Shown here in pieces: positions 26,640 through 36,236 of a stretch of 64,000 bases of DNA. This DNA is from a bacterium (lineage in GTDB: Bacteria > Zhuqueibacterota > Zhuqueibacteria > Zhuqueibacterales > Zhuqueibacteraceae): positions 330,624-394,623 of the forward strand of contig JAKLJX010000003.1 in the NCBI GenBank assembly GCA_023150945.1. The letters are read 5' to 3'. The notes beneath the pieces are model-generated. The model was not told the DNA's origin. It did not search any database and saw nothing but the letters and a program-made list of their open reading frames with translations. Position 1 is the stretch's first letter, and every line of letters starts with the position of its first letter. The translations under genes were made by a program, and so were the position numbers.

Positions 26640-27010
26640 TTGCCAAGGCTCGAGTTTGAGAGTTCAGGAATGGGTTGTCCCACCGGCCACCTCTGCTGCT
26701 GCCCACCGTTGCTCAACCCACCAAAGAAGACTGGCGCGAAGATAAGCACAAAAGTCAATCAATCCAAAGCAAGCGTACGCCGTCGCGCGGTTCACGGCCG
26801 CGGCGCATTCGTGCGCGCGTTGTGCGCCGGTGCAGGTCTACACCAGATTTTTGAGAGGCTGAAATCCAAAGCTCGGCGGGCAATAATGAACCGGATCAAT
26901 CTGGAACATTACGAAGGTGCAGGGTCATCACCGGAACCGCAAAGTCGCAGAGAACGCTGAGTGGCTTCTTGATGTTACAACGCTGCGATCGCAGTGTCTC
27001 CGCGACTTGA

Positions 27011-28141
27011 ATGCTGCCATGGATTTCTCCGCCCGCAGGGAAAGTGCTTGGAGTTGGGCTGGGCCTTACGCAACTGCGCAGTTTTGTGCCTATATCACAG
27101 CCATCTCAAACTTGGGTGCGGGCCGTGACTCACCTCAAATCAACCTTAAGCGCTTTCCTTTCCGAATCCCCTTCGCAACAAAGCCAGCGGGAGTTCCTCA
27201 CTTTTTGCCATAGCCTGGCGCTTCTCTGCGTGCGCCGGAAAGTCAAAAATACGCACAGCAATCCGGCCTTTGCCGGCATGTCTTTCGAGCAGCTCGCGTG
27301 GGAGTGCATCGCTGATTTGTTCGAACGCAATGAAACCGGCGCATTCCCCAAGCTGCGGGCTTATTTCAACGCTCGAGCTTGGGAGAAGCAAAGCGAAGGC
27401 GAACTGGAATCCCTGACCCGGCGTTTGATTTTTGGTCAAATCCAGTGTGCCCTTTTTCGGCTGTACCGTGAAAGCGATCCCGCGCTCGGCAAGCTGCTGC
27501 GCAATCTCAAGCTCGCGCTCAGGCATTCGCAAACACTTGTACTCGTCCGGCACCACGGCCAGTATTGGGTTCACCTGAGAGAATGTGAAGGGCGGTCGAC
27601 CGCGAAGGAAATTCTGCCGGCGCATGTTCTGGCAGCGCATTTCAAAGCCGGCCTGCGGGGAGAGTTGCGCCTGCCGCGGGCTTTGTCCCTGTTCGCGCAA
27701 GTTCTGCGTGAGTATCATGAGCACTATCGCGCCGAGTTTCCCCTGACCGGCCTGGCGGTCACGCTGCGCGAGTCCTTTGCAAGTCTCCATCGTGTGTTGA
27801 CGGAAGACGGCGGCGGCCACGAGGGGTACACCCCCGGCGAGATTGAAGGCATGATCGCGGCGAATGTGGCGGCGGTCAAGGCGCAAAGGCACGGCGCTTA
27901 TGTCGCCAGGCGAAAAATCCCCGCGGAGACATACGAAGCCTATTTCCTTGCCATCCAGGATTTGCTGAAAGCGGAGTTTGTGCCGGGCGGCGACGCTCTG
28001 CGCTCCTATTACGACCACCTGCGAACCCACCTTCCTGGTTTGTCTCGCGAACAATATCAGCGCCAGTGCCGCTGTCACTTCGAATATCTCGCCAAATTGA
28101 GCCGCGGGAAGCTTCTCGACCAGTTCAAAAAAGAATGGTGA
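27011..28141 (+). CDS. uncharacterised protein, possibly sigma-factor-like
   Basis: This frame is up to 376 residues and I do not recognise it firmly. The segment FEQLAWECIADLFERNETG (about 91-109) is shared with uncharacterised sigma-like proteins I associate with FCB bacteria, and the protein is helical and basic to the end (KLSRGKLLDQFKKEW). It directly precedes a zf-HC2 protein, the usual anti-sigma context, so a divergent sigma-like regulator is possible. Start is uncertain: ATG 27011 gives a poorly conserved 38-residue leader, while GTG codons at 27116 or 27125 are alternatives. No ribosome-binding site decides it. It begins a same-strand series of six genes to 34.8 kb. Confidence 0.5.
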   Translation: MLPWISPPAGKVLGVGLGLTQLRSFVPISQPSQTWVRAVTHLKSTLSAFLSESPSQQSQREFLTFCHSLALLCVRRKVKNTHSNPAFAGMSFEQLAWECIADLFERNETGAFPKLRAYFNARAWEKQSEGELESLTRRLIFGQIQCALFRLYRESDPALGKLLRNLKLALRHSQTLVLVRHHGQYWVHLRECEGRSTAKEILPAHVLAAHFKAGLRGELRLPRALSLFAQVLREYHEHYRAEFPLTGLAVTLRESFASLHRVLTEDGGGHEGYTPGEIEGMIAANVAAVKAQRHGAYVARRKIPAETYEAYFLAIQDLLKAEFVPGGDALRSYYDHLRTHLPGLSREQYQRQCRCHFEYLAKLSRGKLLDQFKKEW

Positions 28142-28226
28142 AATCTTCTGCAAGCGCGGCGCGCTGTCACGACTAGCAGAGTAAGAACGCCTCCCGGACA
28201 CGGTGAGGCGGAAAGGCCAACTGCTG

Positions 28227-29069
28227 ATGACGCATCCTCCCGAATCTCTCATTGAAGCATACGTCCGTCATCCGGACGACTTGAGCGCGGTGCAGCGCGA
28301 CGCAATCGCCGGTCATCTGGCCGGCTGCCGGGCCTGTCATGAGGTCGGGGAGTATCTGCGTTCTTTCTATCTCGAGTTGGAAGCGTTGCAACACAAAACT
28401 TCGCTGCAAGTAGAGCAATGGCTGCAAAAGCACTCTGCCCCTGCCCAAAAGGTTACACTCCATCCTTTCAAGCCGCAGCGGGAAGTGCTGCGCGCAAGCG
28501 ATGGCTACACTGTGGTGCTGGCGGCGCTGACCCATGAGCCGCCAGCACTGCGTTTTCAAACGGTTGCCACTTTCACTTCTGCCGGGCAGAACGTGTTACT
28601 GCGCCTCCTCCGCGATAACGCGAGCGACAGCTTCCGCCTCTATCTGCTTGCGGATCCGCAGAGCCGGCGCGCGCACGCCCTGGTGTCGTTTCCGGCTCTG
28701 GCATTGGAGGTATTGACCGATGAAAAGGGTCGGGCCGCGTTCACGCTTGCGGCACACGTCATTCCCAAGGACTGGGAGGCCGTGCAAGTTGTGTTGCGCT
28801 TTCCGGTACACGATCTCCAGTTGCACGCCGCAGCCTTGGGCCAAAACACCGTGATTTGGGAGGCGGCCGGGCACGTGATCACGCTTGCCTATGTGCAAGG
28901 GACATTAACACTCGAGGCGCTGCCGCAGAAAGCCAACACGCCGGCCTGCTGCTTTGCAGCCTTTACGGCAGCGAATGGGCAAGTAGTGGGGGTGGCGCTG
29001 CACAACGGCAAAGGCGTCCTTGCCCTGGCGCCGCTTCCGGAAACACTCACGCTGCGGTTCTACTGCTGA
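28227..29069 (+). CDS. zinc-finger (zf-HC2) protein, possible anti-sigma factor
   Basis: A 280-residue protein. The N-terminus contains a zf-HC2 zinc site, His30-x3-Cys34-x2-Cys37 (HLAGCRAC), the signature of many anti-sigma factors. Residues 75-280 form an apparently beta-rich domain without membrane helices, which is unusual since most zf-HC2 anti-sigma proteins cross the membrane. It follows the possible sigma-like gene and ends one base before the start of the Lon-like/FG-GAP gene, so the three are likely co-transcribed. ATG 28227 is preferred to the GTG at 28203. Confidence 0.65.
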   Translation: MTHPPESLIEAYVRHPDDLSAVQRDAIAGHLAGCRACHEVGEYLRSFYLELEALQHKTSLQVEQWLQKHSAPAQKVTLHPFKPQREVLRASDGYTVVLAALTHEPPALRFQTVATFTSAGQNVLLRLLRDNASDSFRLYLLADPQSRRAHALVSFPALALEVLTDEKGRAAFTLAAHVIPKDWEAVQVVLRFPVHDLQLHAAALGQNTVIWEAAGHVITLAYVQGTLTLEALPQKANTPACCFAAFTAANGQVVGVALHNGKGVLALAPLPETLTLRFYC

Positions 29070-29070
29070 C

Positions 29071-31461
29071 ATGTCTGATTTCGCTTGCCCCTCTCCAAAC
29101 CAGCCGCGCACGCTCCTTGCTGTCGAACAGCGGTTTCAAAACCTGCGGGAGTATCTGGCTTATCCTTCGTCCCCGCGGCAACGCTTGCAGGCGATCGACA
29201 AGTTTCTCGGCTGGCTCGGCAACGAAGCCGAAGACTGCGAGCCGTATTTGCTGGAGCTAGGCCAGCACGTGCCCGCTTTGCTTGACGATCTCAACGAAGT
29301 GGGTGGCGCGCCGGAAGCCTGGCGCGCTTTTTGGGAAAGGCTGCGCGCGCTGCAAGCCCAGGTGCCGGCGCTCGCCACGATTGCAGGCTGGCCGGAGGCG
29401 ATCAGCAAGCTGCAAGCGCTGCTGGTTGCGGCCTTTGCCTGCACCGGTGACGTGGCAGCGTGCGTGGCTTTGATCGACCCGGGCTTCGCCGACAAGCCGC
29501 CGGCGTGGCTTCAGCAACTCGAAGCCGAGCCGTTAGGGGCGCCGCTGGCACTCCTCAATCAAGCACGTGCACGCGCACAAGCGCAGCATCCGGAGATCGC
29601 CGAAGCGCTGCAAGGAGTCATGGCGCAGTGGCCGGCAATGGCAGCAGACAATGACTGCGTCGCCGTTCCTGTGATCGAGCGTGCCCTGCCCCTTCACTTC
29701 GAAGAGAGGCCGTCAGGCACTCTGCGCCGTGTGGCCGTCAGAATTTTGGCAACCGCGAAGGCGGCCAGCGACGAGGTCGACTTCAATGCACATGTTGCAG
29801 GCGCAGCCGCGAGTTTCTTTTCTCCCGCACAGGCGCCGATTGGCGCAGCGCGGTGCTTGCTCGCGGAAACGCATCCACGCCTGGCCCAGACTTTTTTCAC
29901 CGGCAGAATCGTTTTGGACGCCGCCCATGCCTGGCACGCAGGCGGGTCGGCGAATCTCGCGATTGCCGGCCTCTTCTACTGCGCCGTGCTGCAATTCACC
30001 GACCAACGTGAGCAGTTTCACCTGGTCGGCAAGGTTGCGATCACCGGCGACCTCGACGAGAAAGGGGAAACGCTGCCGGTTGATGCAGCAACGCTCGGGG
30101 AAAAGGTACAAACCGTTTTCTTCTCGACGATGGAATACCTCGTTGTGCCGAAATCACAGCTTGTGGCCGCAGAAAACGCGGTGGAAGAACTGGCCCGGCG
30201 ATATCCCAATCGCCGTCTCACCGTCATCGGCGTCAGGCATCTGCGCGAGATTTTCTACGACCGCCGCCTGGCCGTACGCCGGCGTGCCGGAATAGCCCGG
30301 CACCTGGCCCGCACAGCGTGGCGGAAAAAGTTTACCGTGATGGGATTGGCGACGATTCTTGCCTTGACTTTGATTATCGGCAAGCTGCTTTACGGGCCGC
30401 TGGACAAGAATCCCAGAGTGGGGGTATTTGCCGGCGAGTCGTTGCTGGTCAAGAACAAAAAGGGCGACGTTATCGACGAAATTTTTGTGGGCCCGGCTAC
30501 GGTGCAGCGGGCCAACAGCCCAGGGTATGACAACGAACTGCAGGGTTTGCACTACGTGGCTTTTTTTGACGTCGATGGCGACAGCCTCAACGAAGTCTTT
30601 TGGCTGCAATGGAACGATGAGAAAACGGCACAACCCGGCATGATTTGCTGCAAATCAGTTGGGGAAGATACCTTGCGCTGGTCGATCTCCCTGCGGCGCA
30701 CGCTGAACTTTCCCCGCAAGCCGGATGTGAAGAGTGACTATTTCTATCCCAAGCAAATCGCTGCCGGCGATTTTGACGGTGATGGCCAGGGCGAATTGTT
30801 CGTCAACTCCAGTCAAGACTTTTTCCCTGCGCTGGTCATGAAGTTGGAGGCCAGTACCGGCAGGGAATTGGGGCATTACGTGCACGTCGGGCAATTAAAC
30901 GCGATGAAAATGGCCGATCTGGATCAGGATGGAATCACGGAGATCTTGCTGTGTGGCATCAATAATGCCTTTCGCAAGGCCTGTCTTGTCGTGCTCGATC
31001 CGCGCTTCATCGCCGGACATTCTCCTTGGGCGGGCGACTATGAACTCACCGGCTACTCTGCCGGCCTGGAAAAAAACTATGTGCTCATTCCCAGAACCGT
31101 GGTCGGCGATGCGTTTGCAGAGGAATCGAAGAACAACATTGCGCTCGCGCTGTTCCTGGAGCAGGCCCGCCGGAATTTCTTTTTGCTCATCCGCGACGCT
31201 TCCGGGCCCACGCCGCCTTTGAGCACCCGGCAGATCATGTTGTATGGCTACTTCGGTTTTGATTTGCGCGCGCAGGGGTTCGGCACACATGACGATTACG
31301 ATTTGGTGGCGGAGAAACTGCAGCGCGAAGGCCGTCTCCGCCGCATGCCGGATTTCGCCTATTTTGAGGAATACCGGAAAACCATGCTGTACTGGGACGG
31401 CGCCGCGTGGCGCAACGAGCCGGTGATGAACAAATGGTATTTGAAGGCACGGGAAGAGTGA
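29071..31461 (+). CDS. membrane-anchored Lon-like (S16) and FG-GAP repeat fusion
   Basis: A 796-residue protein with an unusual domain order. Residues 1-200 are helical. Residues about 235-385 resemble the Lon protease catalytic domain: the nucleophile-like Ser293 lies in GGSANLAIAG, VAITGDLDEKGETLPV matches the Lon strand, and Lys345 (LGEKVQTV) lies where the catalytic Lys is expected, followed by YLVVPKSQ. One membrane helix spans about 421-440 (FTVMGLATILALTLIIGKLL). Beyond it are FG-GAP/VCBS-like calcium-loop repeats with DxDxD cores (DVDGDSLNE, 500-508; DFDGDGQGE, 567-575; DLDQDGITE, 616-624). The Lon-like part should be cytosolic and the repeats periplasmic, linking inside and outside. 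Whether the dyad is active is unknown. Confidence 0.72.
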   Translation: MSDFACPSPNQPRTLLAVEQRFQNLREYLAYPSSPRQRLQAIDKFLGWLGNEAEDCEPYLLELGQHVPALLDDLNEVGGAPEAWRAFWERLRALQAQVPALATIAGWPEAISKLQALLVAAFACTGDVAACVALIDPGFADKPPAWLQQLEAEPLGAPLALLNQARARAQAQHPEIAEALQGVMAQWPAMAADNDCVAVPVIERALPLHFEERPSGTLRRVAVRILATAKAASDEVDFNAHVAGAAASFFSPAQAPIGAARCLLAETHPRLAQTFFTGRIVLDAAHAWHAGGSANLAIAGLFYCAVLQFTDQREQFHLVGKVAITGDLDEKGETLPVDAATLGEKVQTVFFSTMEYLVVPKSQLVAAENAVEELARRYPNRRLTVIGVRHLREIFYDRRLAVRRRAGIARHLARTAWRKKFTVMGLATILALTLIIGKLLYGPLDKNPRVGVFAGESLLVKNKKGDVIDEIFVGPATVQRANSPGYDNELQGLHYVAFFDVDGDSLNEVFWLQWNDEKTAQPGMICCKSVGEDTLRWSISLRRTLNFPRKPDVKSDYFYPKQIAAGDFDGDGQGELFVNSSQDFFPALVMKLEASTGRELGHYVHVGQLNAMKMADLDQDGITEILLCGINNAFRKACLVVLDPRFIAGHSPWAGDYELTGYSAGLEKNYVLIPRTVVGDAFAEESKNNIALALFLEQARRNFFLLIRDASGPTPPLSTRQIMLYGYFGFDLRAQGFGTHDDYDLVAEKLQREGRLRRMPDFAYFEEYRKTMLYWDGAAWRNEPVMNKWYLKAREE

Positions 31462-31507
31462 GCGCGAAACTCCTCACCTCATGCGGCGGTCTTGAAAGGA
31501 GAATGCT

Positions 31508-32794
31508 GTGACGTCTCTACGGGAACATTCGGCTGTAACGATTTCTCAAGAAAAAGACCAAACCTGTCAAAACAACCGGCCGGTTATAACCTTTGCGCAA
31601 CTCGAAGTGGAGTTCCGGCGGCGTGGCGTGGAACTCGGTTTTGAAATATCTGCTCCCAAGGCGTTGCCTCCTGAGCTTTGTTTTGATGACATCCATGTGG
31701 AGCAGAAGAGCATGCTCATGAAGAGGCATGACGAACTGCGCCTGCAGCAGTTCGAACCGCTTTTGCGGCTCAAGCAAAGCACCCTGCAGGAGCTCACGGC
31801 GAGGTGGCAAGCTGCGAGAAGTCGGGCAGACCAACTGCGCGAAAGAGGGGTGAGTGAAAATTCGGCTGGTTACTTGATTCGGGCGGGCTATATCATGTTG
31901 ACTGCGCTCGTCTGGATTCTCAAGCTGATGCTCGAGCAGGTGATGCCGTCAACCAGCGACGGCTCCGCATGGCAAGCGGCACTGCAGAAGTTGATGGAAG
32001 AATTCCTAAAGGATTGGCGCAGTTACGTGTTGCCCGGTGCCATCATACTCATTGCGGTGATTCTCGAAGTGTTGCCGCGCTTGTGGACTTCTTTGCGTAG
32101 TCAATCCACCTATACGGTGATTCTCCGCATCGGCCGCTGGCAGGGGGCCGTCAGCATTCTGCTTCTCGGGAGTGGCATCATCGGATACAAGATCCGGGAA
32201 TCCATTGCAATCCTTGAGTTCTTGTCGCCGCTGTTGCTTGGTGCCGGCTTTGCGCTGGCCGCAGCGAGCCTGATGTTGGTTCTCTTTTCTTCCGGCGAGT
32301 TTGCTTTCGGAAAATCCTTGCCGCCGGCTGCCACCAGTGAAACAAAGCGGCAATCTGCGAGGGGGGTGTCCGTTATTGTTCCGCCTGCTCTGCGCAGGCT
32401 CAGGCTGATTCCAAAAGAAAGGCTTAACAAGCTGTTGCTGTTTGCGGCCACGGCCGGTTTGCTCGTGCTGATGTCCGCCGCCTTCCTCGGCAGGCACCGT
32501 GAGATCGTGCTCGCCTCGTTGGCGTTGTATCTTGCCCTGGGACTGCTTTGTTTTGCGATCGGCAAAACTCAAGAAGGTGTGTTTCGAGCGGAATTGGCAA
32601 CGAAACAGGAGACCGACGCCGCCGCGGAGGAACTCAGAAGCCTTCGGGAAGAGTTGAAACGGAAGGCCGATGAACATGCTGCCGCAATTAAAACCCTGGA
32701 ACTCGAGTTTCGCCGGTTGCGCATTGCCTTCCTGGATGGCTTTGATTATGCCCGGCGGTCTCTCAATACTCTCCGCCATTCCCATGCTGCGTGA
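31508..32794 (+). CDS. polytopic membrane protein of unknown function, copy A
   Basis: A 428-residue protein with an N-terminal soluble region (about 1-115), roughly six membrane helices (for example GYIMLTALVWILKLMLEQV, YVLPGAIILIAVILEVL, LLLFAATAGLLVLMSAAF, VLASLALYLALGLLCFAIG), then a C-terminal coiled coil rich in Glu, Lys and Leu (about 365-410). The start is a GTG at 31508 with AAAGGAG six bases upstream, which decides it. It is the fourth gene of the 27-34.8 kb block. I recognise no family. Confidence 0.6.
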   Translation: MTSLREHSAVTISQEKDQTCQNNRPVITFAQLEVEFRRRGVELGFEISAPKALPPELCFDDIHVEQKSMLMKRHDELRLQQFEPLLRLKQSTLQELTARWQAARSRADQLRERGVSENSAGYLIRAGYIMLTALVWILKLMLEQVMPSTSDGSAWQAALQKLMEEFLKDWRSYVLPGAIILIAVILEVLPRLWTSLRSQSTYTVILRIGRWQGAVSILLLGSGIIGYKIRESIAILEFLSPLLLGAGFALAAASLMLVLFSSGEFAFGKSLPPAATSETKRQSARGVSVIVPPALRRLRLIPKERLNKLLLFAATAGLLVLMSAAFLGRHREIVLASLALYLALGLLCFAIGKTQEGVFRAELATKQETDAAAEELRSLREELKRKADEHAAAIKTLELEFRRLRIAFLDGFDYARRSLNTLRHSHAA

Positions 32795-34067
32795 CACAAA
32801 GAAAATGCCCGATGATTCTTCCCAATTGCCGCTGACCAAAAAGGAAGTTGATCAGCAAAAGGAGACTGCCGATGCTCTGGTGAACGCGGTCTTCGAGTTC
32901 TTGAAGAAGGGTGTCCAAACGCTGCTGGATGATAACCCATTGCGCCAGCAAGGCAAACAGGATGGACAGAAGCAGATTCACCGGCTGTCACAGGAGTCTG
33001 ATCCGCCCCAAGAAGCTTCTCTTGAGAGTATCATAGATCGTCTGATCACGAGCTTCAGCTTTCCCGGGAGGCTGAAGCTGGCGTATGAGCAAAAAGAGCG
33101 CTTTATCCGCCTGTGTGTGGACAAGAGAGAGCGTCGCGCGTGGCAAAAGGAAATGAATCCCCTGGCAGAGGGCCAGGGTGCACAACAGCAAGGACAAAAC
33201 CCTGACAACCATCCCTCGTGGATCGCGGCGCTTTTCTATTGGCTGGGGGCTCTGGTCATGATCGCTGGAGAAGTGCCACTAATCGTGCTGGTCATCATGG
33301 GCTTCTTTCAGGGCCAGTCGGAGCAACTGCCAAAAAATGCATTGTTAATCAATAGCATCAAATTGTATGCACCAATTGTATTGATCGCCGCGGTTTTTGG
33401 CATGGGGTTTTATGTCAAAGTCTTCTGGGAACGGTTGCCCGTAATAAAATCTCAGAATGAACCAGCTCAAAGTCGCTTGTTTATGCAGAAGATCAAGCAA
33501 ATGATGCAGACGAGTAGGCAAATAGGGCGGCGTTATTTTCTGTTGTTCATTGCCGTTGTGGCGACGATTCTTATGTTGGCGAGTTTTCGACCACTGCTGT
33601 TTGGCGGTACGCCGATACAACAGGCGATGCAAGGCTGGCTGGGAACAGTGGCGTTCTTACTCATGGCCCTTATATTTCCCAATCTTGGTGCGGTCTACTG
33701 GCTGCTGGGGAAGCGAAATTGGGTCGGTTGGCAGCGCGAGGCTCTGCGTCAAGGCAGAGAGAAAGAGCTGAATGAGAGTATATTGGGGCACCGAATTCGT
33801 CTGGCCCAGATTGCAGCGCACTCCGAGCTGGAGGCCGAGTTGTATGCTCGTCTTGCGGATTGTGTCAAAAGCCTTTACTGCCATGGCCTCAAGGAAGGCG
33901 TGCTCTCAGTTGAAGACCATCCCGAGGCTCAGAAAGCGTCGAATGCCCATAGTCTCACCAAGCTGGAGTATCTGCGCCAATCCTTGCTCGAATATCTTTC
34001 ACAAAACTTGAGACCATTCCCGCAAGCTCATGGGCAAACGGGAACAGATTGTAGAGGCAGAGAATGA
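32784..34067 (+). CDS. polytopic membrane protein of unknown function, copy B
   Basis: A protein of about 427 residues with a charged cytosolic N-terminus (KKGVQTLLDDNPLRQQGKQD) and four to five membrane helices (LGALVMIAGEVPLIVLVIMG, LYAPIVLIAAVFGMGFYV, YFLLFIAVVATILMLASF, FLLMALIFPNLGAVYWLLG), then a helical tail. ATG 32784 overlaps the end of the preceding membrane-protein gene by eleven bases; ATG 32808 is an alternative. Its stop overlaps the start of the vWA-like gene (ATGA). The stretch 33.2-33.7 kb is visibly more AT-rich than its neighbours, which might reflect transfer. I recognise no family, and calling it copy B reflects position, not demonstrated homology to copy A. Confidence 0.6.
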   Translation: MLRDTKKMPDDSSQLPLTKKEVDQQKETADALVNAVFEFLKKGVQTLLDDNPLRQQGKQDGQKQIHRLSQESDPPQEASLESIIDRLITSFSFPGRLKLAYEQKERFIRLCVDKRERRAWQKEMNPLAEGQGAQQQGQNPDNHPSWIAALFYWLGALVMIAGEVPLIVLVIMGFFQGQSEQLPKNALLINSIKLYAPIVLIAAVFGMGFYVKVFWERLPVIKSQNEPAQSRLFMQKIKQMMQTSRQIGRRYFLLFIAVVATILMLASFRPLLFGGTPIQQAMQGWLGTVAFLLMALIFPNLGAVYWLLGKRNWVGWQREALRQGREKELNESILGHRIRLAQIAAHSELEAELYARLADCVKSLYCHGLKEGVLSVEDHPEAQKASNAHSLTKLEYLRQSLLEYLSQNLRPFPQAHGQTGTDCRGRE

Positions 34068-34771
34068 AAGCTCAGACTGAAGTCGTCGTTACTAAAACCG
34101 TGATTGCATTGTTTCTGGCCACTCTTATCTCGTTGGCTGTTTGGGGAATAGTGTGTCCACCGCCACCCGAGGATAGCCAGCACCGCGCGCTACTGGTCTT
34201 CTTCGACCTCACTGGCAGTATGAACCACGGGACAAAGTCTGACAGTGCCAAAAAGCATCTCAAGGACATCTTTGGCAGCCTCGCAGAGGGCGACACCATT
34301 GTCTGTCATCCCATACATGCTGCAACCATGTTTGACAAGGAGTTCTTTCGCGGCAAGTGCAAAAAGCCTTTTCAACTCGGATTTACGAGACAAAACACCT
34401 GTGGTGATTCTCTATTCCAAGCGGCAGAACGCAAGTTGGACAAGCTGCGCACCGTGCGTTCTTTGCGCGATTCCACCTGCATCTCGCAAAGCGTGGTGGT
34501 CATTCAGCGGTTTCTGGAAAAGTTTGCGGATTCAGGATTCGAACCAGAGATTTACTACATTAGCGATATGAAAGAGGAGGGGTGCCAGATGGACACATTG
34601 GGCATCGACAGTTTAATTGCGCCAAAAGGCCGGATGAGCACAGATTCACTAAACATCAAGATATCACACGTTTCTACGGTCGACGAAAGAAATTCGCCTG
34701 AGCAGGTGAGAAAAAAATGGGAGCGTTTTTTTAAAAGATATATTCCTCGGTTAAAACTCGACATCAAGTAA
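34064..34771 (+). CDS. membrane-anchored von Willebrand A-like protein
   Basis: A 235-residue protein with one N-terminal membrane helix (VIALFLATLISLAVWGIV) and a periplasmic domain that starts with LLVFFDLTGSM. That motif matches the metal-ion-dependent adhesion site of vWA domains (DxSxS) with Thr in the first position (Asp48, Thr50, Ser52). A later strand-Asp region (YYISDMKEE) could supply the distal ligand. The start overlaps the previous stop (ATGA). As the last gene of the block it may act as a metal-dependent adapter. The match is to a short motif and the predicted fold only. Confidence 0.6.
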   Translation: MKAQTEVVVTKTVIALFLATLISLAVWGIVCPPPPEDSQHRALLVFFDLTGSMNHGTKSDSAKKHLKDIFGSLAEGDTIVCHPIHAATMFDKEFFRGKCKKPFQLGFTRQNTCGDSLFQAAERKLDKLRTVRSLRDSTCISQSVVVIQRFLEKFADSGFEPEIYYISDMKEEGCQMDTLGIDSLIAPKGRMSTDSLNIKISHVSTVDERNSPEQVRKKWERFFKRYIPRLKLDIK

Positions 34772-34946
34772 TCCCGCAGCCGCAAACGTCCCCGGGCGGC
34801 AAGCCCGTCAATGAACATGACACCCGGTGCTCTCCTTTGGATTCTTCATAGACTCGCCCGACTCTCTTGCCCCCTCTGCTGCTTTGTTCACACTGGCGTG
34901 ACTTTGAAGTGCAGAACGAGCGCCGGCGCTATCTGCGCCGTCCGCC

Positions 34947-36188
34947 TCACTCATACCGCAGCGATTCCACCGGATCGACGCTCGCGGCCTTGCGAGCAGG
35001 GAAGAAGCCGGCCAGCAGACCGATGATCATGAGCAGGCTGGTGGTGAGCAGCATGGTGACGTTCGACAAGACCGGCCGGCCGAGAAACTGCATCGGCCCG
35101 TCTTCGGCGGGCAGCAGCCGCACGCCGGTGATCACGCCCACGGAAAACAGCAAACCGAGCGCGCCGCCGATCATCGCGATCAACAACGCCTCGAAGGTGA
35201 ACTGCGCCAGAATCACGCGCCGCCGCGCGCCCACCGCCATCTTGATGCCGATTTCGCGCGTGCGTTCCTTCACCACGATGTACATGATGTTGGCCACCCC
35301 CACGCCTGCGATCAGCAGCGTAAGCAAGCCCACCGAACCCAGGAAGATCGCAATGCCCAACGAAATTTTCGCGCCGATCTTTTCCTGCTCGATGAAATCC
35401 CAAATGCCGAGCGCGCGTTCATCACCGGGATCGAAGTTGTACCTCCGGCCCAGCACGCGATAGATTTCACTTTTTACCTGCTCCTGCCGCGTGGGATCGG
35501 AGGGCCGTACCAGAATCGAGTTCACGTATTTGTAGCCGTAGCGCGTGCGGAAGGTGGTGTAGGGCATGACCGCCCGCCGCACGTCGGGGCCGTTGTTCAT
35601 GCTGGTTTGAATCTTCTTTTGCATCAGGCCGACCACGGTGAAGGGCACGCCGTCGACCAAAAGGGTTTTGCCGATGGGGTCTTCCGCGCCGAATATTTCG
35701 CCGGCGATTTCGCCGCCGAGAAACAGCACGCGGCGCTGCTGCGCCACGTCGGTCTCGTTCAAGAAGCGGCCGCCCGCCGCCGGATACATGCGCCGCATTT
35801 CCTCGAATTCAGGATTCACTCCTTCACATTCGGTGGTGGTGGTGAATTTCTTGTAGGTCAAGCTCACGTTCCTGCGGTATTGCGCGCTGAGGGCGGCGAT
35901 CATGGGAATGGCCTGCTGCAGCAGGCCGGTATCTTCTTCCACCATGCGCACGCGCCGGCCCTTGGGCAGGCCTTGGAAGGCCAGACCGGTCTCGCCGCCA
36001 TAGACGATCATGATGCGGTTGCCGGCGTTGAGCAGGCCGTTTTGCATCTGCCGGCTCAGACCTTCGCCGAAGGCGAGCAACAGCACCACGGCGATCGTGC
36101 CCCACGCAATCGCCATGATCGTGAGCAGCGCGCGCGTCTTGTGGATTTTCAGATCCTGCCAGAATTCCTTGAGAAGTTCGAGCCACAT
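34947..36188 (-). CDS. MacB-like ABC transporter permease
   Basis: A 413-residue inner-membrane permease of the MacB/FtsX class. One N-terminal helix (TRALLTIMAIAWGTIAVVLLL) is followed by a periplasmic core and three C-terminal helices, with the diagnostic VVKERTREIGIKMAVGARR cytoplasmic loop and ending PARKAASVDPVESLRYE. ATG 36188 is used; an in-frame TTG at 36203 would add five residues. It is the last of three same-strand genes (adaptor, permease, permease) separated by gaps of 48-106 bases. No ATPase gene accompanies them in view. Confidence 0.9.
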   Translation of the reverse strand: MWLELLKEFWQDLKIHKTRALLTIMAIAWGTIAVVLLLAFGEGLSRQMQNGLLNAGNRIMIVYGGETGLAFQGLPKGRRVRMVEEDTGLLQQAIPMIAALSAQYRRNVSLTYKKFTTTTECEGVNPEFEEMRRMYPAAGGRFLNETDVAQQRRVLFLGGEIAGEIFGAEDPIGKTLLVDGVPFTVVGLMQKKIQTSMNNGPDVRRAVMPYTTFRTRYGYKYVNSILVRPSDPTRQEQVKSEIYRVLGRRYNFDPGDERALGIWDFIEQEKIGAKISLGIAIFLGSVGLLTLLIAGVGVANIMYIVVKERTREIGIKMAVGARRRVILAQFTFEALLIAMIGGALGLLFSVGVITGVRLLPAEDGPMQFLGRPVLSNVTMLLTTSLLMIIGLLAGFFPARKAASVDPVESLRYE

Positions 36189-36236
36189 GGCATGTTCCCG
36201 CAAAGGTTGCGCCCGCAGCGCGGGCCGGTGGTGGAC

